A stretch of 6,392 bases of DNA, taken from NCBI GenBank assembly GCA_009936695.1, contig JAACEA010000015.1, forward strand, positions 1-6,392. The letters are read 5' to 3'. Of this stretch, positions 1-5,995 are shown one piece after another (position 1 is the first letter of the stretch; the number at the start of each line of letters is the position of its first letter). The position numbers and the translations under genes are program-made. This DNA is from Planctomycetia bacterium (GTDB lineage Bacteria; Planctomycetota; Phycisphaerae; Phycisphaerales; SM1A02). The notes beneath the pieces are model-generated. The model ran no database searches. It had not been told where the DNA came from and worked only from the letters and a program-made list of their open reading frames with translations.

Positions 1-166
1 CGACTGGTCGACGCCGGATGGCATCGATCGGATCGTGGACGCGCGATCGCCGAAGAGATGCGGTCGATGCAACGTTCCCAGCGCACGACCGTGCTCGCTG
101 ATGCGAGCGTCCGATCGGTTCATGGCGACTGCTCGACGTCCCGGAGCGCCTGATCTCCGGGGCCGC
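1..166. other. Region without a supported gene
   Basis: No reading frame here has the strong third-position G/C bias of the genes in the rest of the window. Two candidates were weighed. One is a minus-strand ORF beginning with ATG at 123 and running off the left edge (41 codons, beginning MNRSDARISEHGRALG). It would lie 43 bp downstream of the membrane-protein gene in the same direction, but it has no visible Shine-Dalgarno sequence and no family I recognise. The other is a plus-strand frame open from the left edge to a TGA at 151-153, which could be the C-terminal tail of a converging gene. Neither is convincing, so I leave the stretch unassigned. Confidence 0.4.
138..163. terminator. Possible hairpin between genes
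   Basis: The arms at 138-146 and 155-163 pair over nine base pairs, one of them a G-T wobble, around an 8-base loop. The hairpin starts 4 bases past the stop codon of the minus-strand membrane-protein gene (167-169). That position suits a terminator for the gene, but no T-tract follows on either strand. It may instead be an RNA 3'-end stabilising structure or chance in GC-rich DNA. Confidence 0.3.
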
Positions 167-1513
167 TCAGCCCGCGGCCGCGAGCGTGCGGCGTCGAACC
201 CCGCTCCAGCGGATCGCGAGCCACGCGGCTTGAAGCACTCCGGCCACCGTGATGGCGAGGGTCGCCGCGACGCCGCCCGGGACGGTTCCGAGCGAGACGA
301 AGATCACGAGGACGAGCCCGATCGTGGCCAGTCCGATGCCGACGCCTTCGGAGATCGGTCTCGTCTCATGGGCGTGTACGAGCATGCCCTGCCAGTAGCT
401 GATGAGGAAGGTGAGGAACGGCATCGGCACCATGAGCCACGTCGCAAGCCTTGCCATCGACATGCCGTCTTCCGGAATTCGTTCGAGGTCGACGTACCAC
501 AGCTCGCCCAACGGGGTCGCCGCGACCAGCCCGACGAGCGCCGAAATGCCGAGGCCGACGATCCACATGAAGCGTTTCAGAACTCGGGGTCCTTCGTCAT
601 CGCCGGCGTGTCGAATCACGACTTCATTGAACGCCATGCCGCTCGACCGGGAGAAGAAGCCCAGTCCTGTCACCGCGGACCAGATGGCCAGCGAGGTCAG
701 CGCCTCCGGCATTCTGTTCATGCCGGCGCTGCAGATCGGATAGGACGCGAGCGAGAGCACGGACGTCAGGGCGAGTGGAAAATAGAAACTGATCGTGGTT
801 CCGAGATCGAGCGATCGCTCGGAGACCGCCTCCCGCATCGGGCCCCGTTCGACCTCCAACACGCACCACCGAGCGTAGATCGCCTCCGCGACCACGCCGG
901 AGGAGATCGCGAATCCGGCCACCGCCGCGGAGTGTTCGGTTCCGATCGCGAGACCGATCATCAGCGGGATCAGGACCGCGACGAGTCGGATGATCGTCCC
1001 CACCCCGACCTTCCGCTGCCGGCCGTATCTGATGAGCACGCCCTGGTGGAATCGCCGTTCCGCCACCGCGATGGTGAACGGCAGCATGAACTGGAAGCCG
1101 AGGCGGGCAGGTTCGACGACGGCTTCCGGCGTGTCCAGCAGCGGAACGACGATCAGGTCGAAGAGGGGCGTGAACGCGATCAGACCGTGGACTCCGGTCA
1201 GCGCGAGCCCGAGTCTTCGCGAGAATCGTTGGAGGTATCGATAGTTCTCCGGCGAGTCGCACAGCCGGGTGCTGGCGGCGAGGAGCATGATCACCGGTGC
1301 TTCGATCGCGAGGCTGATCGGGAAGAACACACCGCCGTACGCCGCGAGTTGGACGGTCTCGTCGGGGAGGCGTCCCATGACCGCGGTCACCAGCGGCATC
1401 TCGATGCCCATCAGCAGCCAGCTGGCGGCGAGTGGCCACCAGGTGGCCAGCACGAGTCCGAGCGTCAGGGTGGTCCCCGTCGAGGGTGAGGATGGCAGGC
1501 GTCGTGGCGGCAA
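167..1513 (-). CDS. 12-helix membrane protein, MOP flippase superfamily, ANKH-like
   Basis: The 448-residue product has about twelve hydrophobic helices (near 15-37, 54-80, 103-124, 137-158, 171-192, 196-213, 238-258, 268-287, 311-333, 352-374, 387-408 and 412-435) and no signal peptide. The halves align with each other: WPLA at 26-29 with FPLA at 245-248, and FHQGVL at 155-160 with YWQGML at 373-378. In each half the latter motif is followed by a helix pair ending in A..A..RW. This twofold repeat, with twelve helices, is the architecture of the MOP (MATE/flippase) superfamily. From memory the helix-loop pattern best resembles the ANKH/progressive ankylosis branch (phosphate-compound export in animals). 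A substrate cannot be assigned, and a polysaccharide or lipid flippase is an alternative. The start is TTG at 1513: a TAG at 1550-1552 closes the frame upstream and no ATG or GTG lies between. GTG at residue 21 (1453) is possible but would cut into helix 1. Confidence 0.8.
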   Translation of the reverse strand: MPPRRLPSSPSTGTTLTLGLVLATWWPLAASWLLMGIEMPLVTAVMGRLPDETVQLAAYGGVFFPISLAIEAPVIMLLAASTRLCDSPENYRYLQRFSRRLGLALTGVHGLIAFTPLFDLIVVPLLDTPEAVVEPARLGFQFMLPFTIAVAERRFHQGVLIRYGRQRKVGVGTIIRLVAVLIPLMIGLAIGTEHSAAVAGFAISSGVVAEAIYARWCVLEVERGPMREAVSERSLDLGTTISFYFPLALTSVLSLASYPICSAGMNRMPEALTSLAIWSAVTGLGFFSRSSGMAFNEVVIRHAGDDEGPRVLKRFMWIVGLGISALVGLVAATPLGELWYVDLERIPEDGMSMARLATWLMVPMPFLTFLISYWQGMLVHAHETRPISEGVGIGLATIGLVLVIFVSLGTVPGGVAATLAITVAGVLQAAWLAIRWSGVRRRTLAAAG

Positions 1514-1546
1514 ACGAGGGTGCTCGAGGGTGACTTGGAATCCCGC

Positions 1547-1552
1547 ATCCTA
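1547..1552 (-). promoter_or_regulatory. Candidate -10 element for the membrane-protein gene
   Basis: Read on the minus strand this is TAGGAT, fitting the TAnnnT pattern of a sigma-70 -10 box. It lies about 33 bases upstream of the TTG start and would give a short leader of roughly 25-30 bases. There is no -35 match at the usual spacing, so this is only a candidate. It lies inside the loop of the 9-bp inverted repeat, where a repressor bound to the repeat arms could act. Confidence 0.25.
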
Positions 1553-1680
1553 GATCTCCCAGCGTGCTTCGCCGCCCTTCCACGCGGGATTCGAGACTTT
1601 CTCGTGGAATCGTGTCACAGGGTGCGGGGTCCCCGCTACGGGTTCATGGTTCGACACATTCAACCTCGCAACTCGATCAC

Positions 1681-1687
1681 GGAAGGA
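1681..1687 (+). promoter_or_regulatory. Shine-Dalgarno site of the dockerin-like gene
   Basis: GGAAGGA lies 7 bases upstream of the ATG at 1695 and supports that start over other in-frame possibilities. It is the clearest ribosome binding site in the window. The membrane-protein, transporter and nanA starts lack one, so this gene may be translated more efficiently. Confidence 0.75.
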
Positions 1688-1694
1688 AACCGTC

Positions 1695-2240
1695 ATGAAC
1701 ACCAGCACCACCAACAAGATCGCCCTCGCCACCCTGGTCGCCGTCGCGACCGCCACCACCGCCCGGGCCGATCAGGGCTCGCGAAACGACGCGAACAGCG
1801 TCGGCACGAGCCAGACGGTTCGGGACGCCGGCACCTACTCGCCCGGCAAGACGACTCCTCGGTACACGCCGACGGTGGACACCAATGCCGATTCCGTCTC
1901 CTCGGCCCGGGGCTCCAACAACGAACGCAAGAAGGGTTCGAAGGGCCGGAACGCGAATCCGCTTCCGTCCGCGGGAACGCAGGCCGCCGCGAGCGCGTCC
2001 GGGCCCGAGCCCCGACCCATCCTCTGCACCGACCGGTGCGGGTACGTGGAGATCCCGGGAATCCTGTACGACCCCATGGACATGAACCTCGACGGCACCG
2101 TCGACGACACCGACTTCCTCTGGCTCTGCAAGGCGTACGGGACCGAGGAGGGCGATCTCAACGAGGACGGCATCACCGACGGACTCGATCTCGGCCTCAT
2201 GCTCGTCCGGCTCGCGAACGAGGCCCAGATCCAGGACTGA
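1695..2240 (+). CDS. Small exported protein with dockerin-like EF-hand pair
   Basis: The 181-residue protein begins with a short signal peptide: Lys8, a hydrophobic core at about 9-22, and a likely cut after Ala-Arg-Ala at 23-25. Residues 26-105 are a polar, Ser/Asn/Arg/Lys-rich stretch of low complexity, probably disordered. It includes a basic patch at 78-85. A Cys111-x3-Cys115 pair follows. The C-terminus carries two 12-residue calcium loops of EF-hand/dockerin type: 129-140 (Asp129, Asn131, Asp133, Gly134, Asp140) and 154-165 (Asp154, Asn156, Asp158, Gly159, Asp165). The second continues LDLGLML, the style common in Phycisphaerae dockerin-like tails. Such pairs bind calcium and, in cellulosomes, dock to cohesins. 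The planctomycete versions are usually found at C-termini of exported proteins with no proven partner. There is no enzyme domain. The gene is monocistronic, with its own Shine-Dalgarno site and terminator. Function unknown. Confidence 0.85.
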   Translation: MNTSTTNKIALATLVAVATATTARADQGSRNDANSVGTSQTVRDAGTYSPGKTTPRYTPTVDTNADSVSSARGSNNERKKGSKGRNANPLPSAGTQAAASASGPEPRPILCTDRCGYVEIPGILYDPMDMNLDGTVDDTDFLWLCKAYGTEEGDLNEDGITDGLDLGLMLVRLANEAQIQD

Positions 2241-2269
2241 TCCTGACTTCTTCCTTCTCTTCCGGTGGA

Positions 2270-2295
2270 CCCCCGCGGCGCGTGCGTCGCGGGGG
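2270..2295 (+). terminator. Intrinsic terminator after the dockerin-like gene
   Basis: An 11-bp stem (2270-2280 with 2285-2295, one G-T wobble, otherwise nearly all G/C) closes a 4-base CGTG loop. It starts 29 bases past the stop codon and is followed by TTCTTC. It also lies directly after the stop of the opposing transporter gene (2304), so the hairpin may insulate both converging transcripts. On the minus strand no T-rich tail follows, so termination there would be weaker. A pyrimidine-rich tract at 2241-2263 precedes it. Confidence 0.75.
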
Positions 2296-2303
2296 TTCTT
2301 CGA

Positions 2304-4979
2304 TCAATCGACCCGGGGCGGCAGTGTGAACGGCGTGGCGCGACGATCGACGAGCCCGACCAGCACCCCGGCGGTGAGACAGGCGAGAATCCCCACCGCC
2401 GCATAGGCGAGCCCGCTGACCTGGGTGAATGCGCCCACGGCCCAGACCGAGGTCGCGCCCGCGACGAGGCCCGACCAGCCGGCGATGGCGCCGGCGCGAC
2501 GGGTCAGGGCACCCAGCAGGAACACGCCGGCCACACCCGATCCGAAGAGTCCGAGCACCTTGAACCAGACGTCGAGCAGACTGGGATCATTGACGCGTTG
2601 CATCAGCAGCGCCGCACCGGTGCCGATCACCCCGATGCCGATCGTCGCGAAGCGGGCGACCCGAAGACAGCGACGATCGTCGGCATCCGGACGGAACCGG
2701 CGATACCAGTCGGTCGTGAACGCGGTCGAGACCGAGTTCATCGCGGAGTCGAGACTGCTCATCGCCGCGGCGAACAGGGCCGCCACCACGAGGCCCGAGA
2801 TGCCGGGCGGCAATTGATCGATCACGAACATCGGCAGGATCTGGTCGAGCTTCGCCGTCGGCTGGAGCAGTTCCGGGTTCGAGCGGTAGAAGCTCCAGAG
2901 CGCGGTACCGAGGCCGAAGAAGATGAGCGACGCGGGAATGGCGAGGACGGCGCCGCCGATGATCGCCCGCTTCGCCTCGCGTTCGTCTCGCACCGTGAGA
3001 TATCGCTGTACCACGGACTGGTCGCTGGCGTAGGGGATCAGGTTGCCGAAGATCGCACCGAGCACGATCACCAGCAGCGACGGCCGGGTCAGGTCCCAGG
3101 ACGGGTCGACGAGTCGGAGCTTTCCGGAATCGCCCGCATCGGCGAGCATGCCGGCGAAGCCGCCGTCGGTGCCGTTCAGCAGGATCATCAACGCCCAGAT
3201 CGCGCCGCCGAGCAGGATCACCGCCTGCAGGACGTCCGACCAGATCACCGCCTCGACGCCGCCGAGCACGGTGTACGCGATGCAGATCCCGCCCATCAGC
3301 AGGATGCACCAGGTCACGTCGAGACCGGTGATCGCGGTGAGGGCGAGGGCCGGAAGCAGGGTCACCACCGCGACGCGGCCGACCTGGAAGAGCATGTACA
3401 GGGCACTGGCCGCGAGTCTCAGCGACCAGTGGAATCGTCGTTCCAGGTATTCGTACGCGGTGACGACGTCGAGTCGACGGAAGTAGGGGACCAGCAGGAA
3501 CGCGGCGAGCGGTGCGACCGCGAGGATGCCCAGATTCTGCAGGAAGTAGATCCAGTCGGTGCTCCAGCTCTTCGCGGGGATCGCCATGAACGTGATCGCG
3601 CTCAAGGACGTCGCGAAGATCGAGATGCCGGCGGCCCACCATGGGATGCGACGACCGGCGAGGAAGTAGTCCTCGGTCCCGTTCTCCCGCCTGGAGAAGT
3701 GGACACCCATCCAGACCAGGACCAGGCCGTATCCCGCGATCGCGATCCAGTCGATCGCCGCGAGCGGCTGGACCGGAACGATCGCCCGGATGAAGGCGAG
3801 TTCAGGCGTGCGCTTCCGTGGTCGTATCTCGCCGCTCGCCAGCAAGACGCCGCCGTCCAGTGACGTTCCCGTGCCGGTGACCGGAATCGTGGCGGCGGTC
3901 ACCGGCGGTTCCCGATCGGTCGCTCGATCGCGGGGAAACCGACCCCGGACGGTCCAGCGGTCGGTGATCGGGTGGTACACGAGCACGTCGTCCGGGAATC
4001 CCGGATGGTCGTCTTCCAGGTCCGAGATCCGCGCGAGCTGCGAACCATCGTCACCTCCGACGATCGCAAGCAGATCGAAGCCGACCGGGATGGCGGGACC
4101 CGCGGCGGCCGCGGCGGGACGAGGGAGGTCGGCCAGGGTCCGCCAGGTGTCGGAGTCCGAACGCGGGTCGAAGGCGAGTGCTTCGACGAGGTACGGCGCT
4201 ATCCTTCGGAATCCACCATCGCCGTCCGCTTCGAGTGCGACGCCGGAGAAGAGGAACACTTCACCCTGATGCGTCGCGGCGACCGGAAGGATGCGTCCTC
4301 CGGTCGGAATGACGGGCCGGGTGCGCCAGGCCGGATCCGTGGTGGTCGAGTCCAGGTTCGAAAGATCGAGCGTGTAGACCGCGGCGCTCGCGGGTCCGCC
4401 CGGCGTCGCCTGCCCACCCATCACCACGACGACGTCGCCGACGAGCACGCCGGCCGCATAGGCGAGGGGCGAGGGCAGGTCCGGAAGCGGCGAACGGATC
4501 AGACGATCTCGATCGACCGTGAGGATGAACGCGTCGTCGAGATGTTCGTCCGCGTCCGCACCGCCGATCGAGATCACCCCTCGCGTGGGATGCGTCAGCG
4601 AGACGCCGTAGGCGATCGGTCGGGGAAGTCGATCCGAAAGGGTCGTCCACGCGGGGGAATCGGCGGCGAGATCGAGGACCTGCACCGTGTCGTGCCAGAC
4701 CTTCTCGGTCTCCCATCGGGGTTCATTCGGGAAGTTCGCGCCGCCGGCGATGATGATCTTCGCCCCGCTTCGCCCCGCGATCGCCCCGGCGAGCCCTTCG
4801 CCGTCCGGGAGCGGGGGCGTCGACTCGAACGTGATGTCGAGGACCGCATCGGCGACGGCATCGTCGGCTGGCGCCGTGGATTCTCCGAACGCGAGAATCG
4901 CGATGGTGACGAACAGGAGACGCAGGATCGACCCGGGGGCTTCGATGATGCGATGGCGGGGGATCGATGGCGTGTTCAT
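2304..4979 (-). CDS. Fusion of cyclically permuted NanM-type kelch mutarotase and sodium:solute symporter
   Basis: The 891-residue protein has three parts. Residues 1-38 are a signal sequence (hydrophobic core 18-31, probable cut near Ala-Pro-Ala 36-38). Residues about 45-400 are a kelch beta-propeller, with blade-end glycines near 79-80, 139-140, 188-189, 246, 308-309 and 383. AGGANFP (78-84) and the Glu384...Arg390 pair match E. coli NanM (YjhT) sialic acid mutarotase, whose Glu209/Arg215 have the same spacing, but the order is circularly permuted. Residues 408-880 are a complete SSS-family sodium symporter with about 13 helices. They include the conserved DYFLAGRR (437-444), SDQSVVQRYLT (652-662) and the Ser-rich AAAMSSLDSAMNS (737-749), where the family binds sodium. 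The propeller should sit in the periplasm, convert alpha- to beta-N-acetylneuraminate and pass it to the transporter. The gene is divergent from nanA across 44 bp, which supports sialic acid as the substrate. The ATG at 4979 has no Shine-Dalgarno site and may be leaderless. A related sugar acid is the main alternative. Confidence 0.9.
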   Translation of the reverse strand: MNTPSIPRHRIIEAPGSILRLLFVTIAILAFGESTAPADDAVADAVLDITFESTPPLPDGEGLAGAIAGRSGAKIIIAGGANFPNEPRWETEKVWHDTVQVLDLAADSPAWTTLSDRLPRPIAYGVSLTHPTRGVISIGGADADEHLDDAFILTVDRDRLIRSPLPDLPSPLAYAAGVLVGDVVVVMGGQATPGGPASAAVYTLDLSNLDSTTTDPAWRTRPVIPTGGRILPVAATHQGEVFLFSGVALEADGDGGFRRIAPYLVEALAFDPRSDSDTWRTLADLPRPAAAAAGPAIPVGFDLLAIVGGDDGSQLARISDLEDDHPGFPDDVLVYHPITDRWTVRGRFPRDRATDREPPVTAATIPVTGTGTSLDGGVLLASGEIRPRKRTPELAFIRAIVPVQPLAAIDWIAIAGYGLVLVWMGVHFSRRENGTEDYFLAGRRIPWWAAGISIFATSLSAITFMAIPAKSWSTDWIYFLQNLGILAVAPLAAFLLVPYFRRLDVVTAYEYLERRFHWSLRLAASALYMLFQVGRVAVVTLLPALALTAITGLDVTWCILLMGGICIAYTVLGGVEAVIWSDVLQAVILLGGAIWALMILLNGTDGGFAGMLADAGDSGKLRLVDPSWDLTRPSLLVIVLGAIFGNLIPYASDQSVVQRYLTVRDEREAKRAIIGGAVLAIPASLIFFGLGTALWSFYRSNPELLQPTAKLDQILPMFVIDQLPPGISGLVVAALFAAAMSSLDSAMNSVSTAFTTDWYRRFRPDADDRRCLRVARFATIGIGVIGTGAALLMQRVNDPSLLDVWFKVLGLFGSGVAGVFLLGALTRRAGAIAGWSGLVAGATSVWAVGAFTQVSGLAYAAVGILACLTAGVLVGLVDRRATPFTLPPRVD

Positions 4980-4987
4980 CGTGCGCC

Positions 4988-4993
4988 ATGCTA
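4988..4993 (-). promoter_or_regulatory. Candidate -10 box of the mutarotase-symporter gene
   Basis: On the minus strand this reads TAGCAT (TAnnnT). It ends 8 bases before the ATG at 4979, so transcription would begin about 1-2 bases ahead of the start codon, giving a near-leaderless mRNA. That would account for the missing Shine-Dalgarno sequence. No good -35 match is seen, and this is inferred from position and sequence only. Confidence 0.4.
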
Positions 4994-5011
4994 ACTCGGC
5001 CGTGATCGCGG

Positions 5012-5017
5012 TACGCT
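5012..5017 (+). promoter_or_regulatory. Candidate -10 box of nanA, leaderless spacing
   Basis: TACGCT (TAnnnT) covers -12 to -7 relative to the A of the ATG at 5024, exactly the spacing expected if the transcript starts at that ATG. It faces the opposing -10 candidate at 4988-4993, so each box lies about where the other promoter's -35 would be. The two promoters probably overlap and may share one regulator. No -35 consensus is visible. Confidence 0.45.
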
Positions 5018-5023
5018 GCCGAC

Positions 5024-5995
5024 ATGAAGACCACCGTCGATTCGAACTCGTGTTCCGAGATTCATGCGATGCGTGGTCCCATCGCCGCAGTCCACACGCC
5101 CTTCGATGCCTCGGGTCGGATCGATCCCGGGGTCGTTCCCGCCTACGCCGAACATCTTCGGTCCGCCGGGATCGCGGCGGTGTACGTCTGCGGGTCCACC
5201 GGCGAGTCGCTCGCCCTCACCACGGCGGAGCGGCGATCGATCCTCGAAGCGTGGACGGAGACCGCGGCCGGATCGATTCGGATCATCGCCCACGTCGGCT
5301 CGAACGCCCTGCCCGAGGCCGAGGAACTCGCGCGGCACGCCCACGAGGTCGGGGTCGATGCGATCTCCGCGATGAATCCCACCTTCGGACGGGCCCGGAA
5401 CGTCGATGATCTCGTCCGGCACCACGCCCGGATCGCGGCGGCGGGAGAGGATCGACCCTACCTCGTCTACGAGATCTCGGCGTTCGGTGGCGTGTCGTTC
5501 CCGGCCGCCGAGGTGATCGAGCGAGCGGTGTCGATGATTCCCGGCTTCGCCGGTCTCAAGTTCACCAGCAGTGATCCGCTTCAACTGCAACTGGCGGTCG
5601 CACTCGCCGAGACCCACGGACTGCGGATCTTCTTCGGCGCCGACGAGAACCTGCTCTCGGGGCTCGCCGCGGGTTGCGTGTCGGCGATCGGCAGCACCTA
5701 TGGATACGCCGCCGAGCCGGCCCATGCGGTCTTCCGAGCCTTCGCCGAGGGTGATCTGGTCGCGGCCCGCGTCGCGCAGCGCCGGATCGCGCGGCTCGTG
5801 GCCCCACTGCTTCGCCACGGTGTCCTGCGAACCGGACGGGCGTTGCTCGAGACGGTCGGAGTGCCGATCGGACCGCCGCGTTCCCCGGAGACGGCGCTCG
5901 AACCCGAAGCGCTCGCGACGGTGCTTGAAGAGATATCGCCACTGGGAATTCCCGGCCTGACGGCGGAATCGGACGCCATGGAGCGAGAACCATGA
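5024..5995 (+). CDS. nanA: N-acetylneuraminate lyase (sialic acid aldolase)
   Basis: This cytoplasmic DapA-family class I aldolase cleaves N-acetylneuraminate to N-acetylmannosamine and pyruvate. The 323-residue protein shows the family landmarks. GSTGE at 57-61 is the pyruvate carboxylate loop. Tyr149 in YEISA is the proton relay. Lys179 in GLKFTS is the Schiff-base lysine. GADE at 205-208 and IGSTY at 222-226 are typical of sialic acid lyases rather than dihydrodipicolinate synthases. ATG at 5024 was chosen because a TAnnnT box sits at leaderless spacing. An in-frame ATG at 5069 (residue 16) is a serious alternative: family homology starts there, the 308-residue product would be closer to the usual ~300, a weak GAGA precedes it, and the 15 extra codons have lower third-position GC. 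The neighbours (divergent mutarotase-symporter, overlapping epimerase) fit sialic acid catabolism. Other keto-acid sugar aldolases of the family are less likely. Confidence 0.9.
   Translation: MKTTVDSNSCSEIHAMRGPIAAVHTPFDASGRIDPGVVPAYAEHLRSAGIAAVYVCGSTGESLALTTAERRSILEAWTETAAGSIRIIAHVGSNALPEAEELARHAHEVGVDAISAMNPTFGRARNVDDLVRHHARIAAAGEDRPYLVYEISAFGGVSFPAAEVIERAVSMIPGFAGLKFTSSDPLQLQLAVALAETHGLRIFFGADENLLSGLAAGCVSAIGSTYGYAAEPAHAVFRAFAEGDLVAARVAQRRIARLVAPLLRHGVLRTGRALLETVGVPIGPPRSPETALEPEALATVLEEISPLGIPGLTAESDAMEREP
5980..5983 (+). promoter_or_regulatory. Shine-Dalgarno site of the epimerase inside nanA
   Basis: GGAG lies 8 bases before the ATG at 5992, within the last codons of nanA. It supports initiation at the overlap, either by ribosomes finishing nanA or by fresh ones. 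Confidence 0.5.

Larger units (their letters stand above)
1514..1694. promoter_or_regulatory. Divergent intergenic region with inverted repeats
   Basis: This spacer separates two divergent gene starts and must hold both promoters. Visible structure includes a perfect 9-bp inverted repeat (1538-1546, GAATCCCGC; 1584-1592, GCGGGATTC). A 7-bp inverted repeat lies at 1578-1584 and 1603-1609, overlapping a small alternative hairpin at 1592-1604. A 13-bp palindrome with one central base, GCGGGGTCCCCGC, sits at 1624-1636. The 9-bp and 7-bp repeats share 1584, so they cannot fold together completely. Either could be a regulator binding site or leader RNA structure. I see no convincing -35/-10 pair for the plus-strand gene. 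Confidence 0.45.

Noticed and set aside
1..153. Plus-strand frame open from the edge to a TGA at 151-153, as the tail of a converging gene
   Set aside because: Only about 70% third-position GC and no recognisable motif; not distinguishable from chance.
35..1489. 484-codon plus-strand ORF opposite the membrane-protein gene
   Set aside because: Its product is a run of Asp/Glu/His/Arg-rich low complexity typical of the antisense of a GC-rich gene. The opposite strand gives a coherent 12-helix protein with an internal repeat.
1520..2329. 269-codon plus-strand ORF overlapping the dockerin-like gene
   Set aside because: Wrong frame of the exported protein, with His/Arg/Pro-rich translation. The signal peptide, calcium loops and Shine-Dalgarno site belong to the 1695 frame.
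2265..3863. 532-codon plus-strand ORF opposite the symporter
   Set aside because: Charged low-complexity antisense product; it also starts inside the terminator region. The minus strand encodes recognisable SSS motifs.
2304..4979. Two separate genes (mutarotase and symporter) joined by a sequencing error
   Set aside because: The frame is continuous, the linker between the propeller and first helix is short and smooth, and no internal start with a ribosome binding site is evident near residue 400.
3972..4994. 340-codon plus-strand ORF opposite the kelch domain
   Set aside because: Shadow of the mutarotase domain, Arg/Asp/Gly-rich with no recognisable motif.
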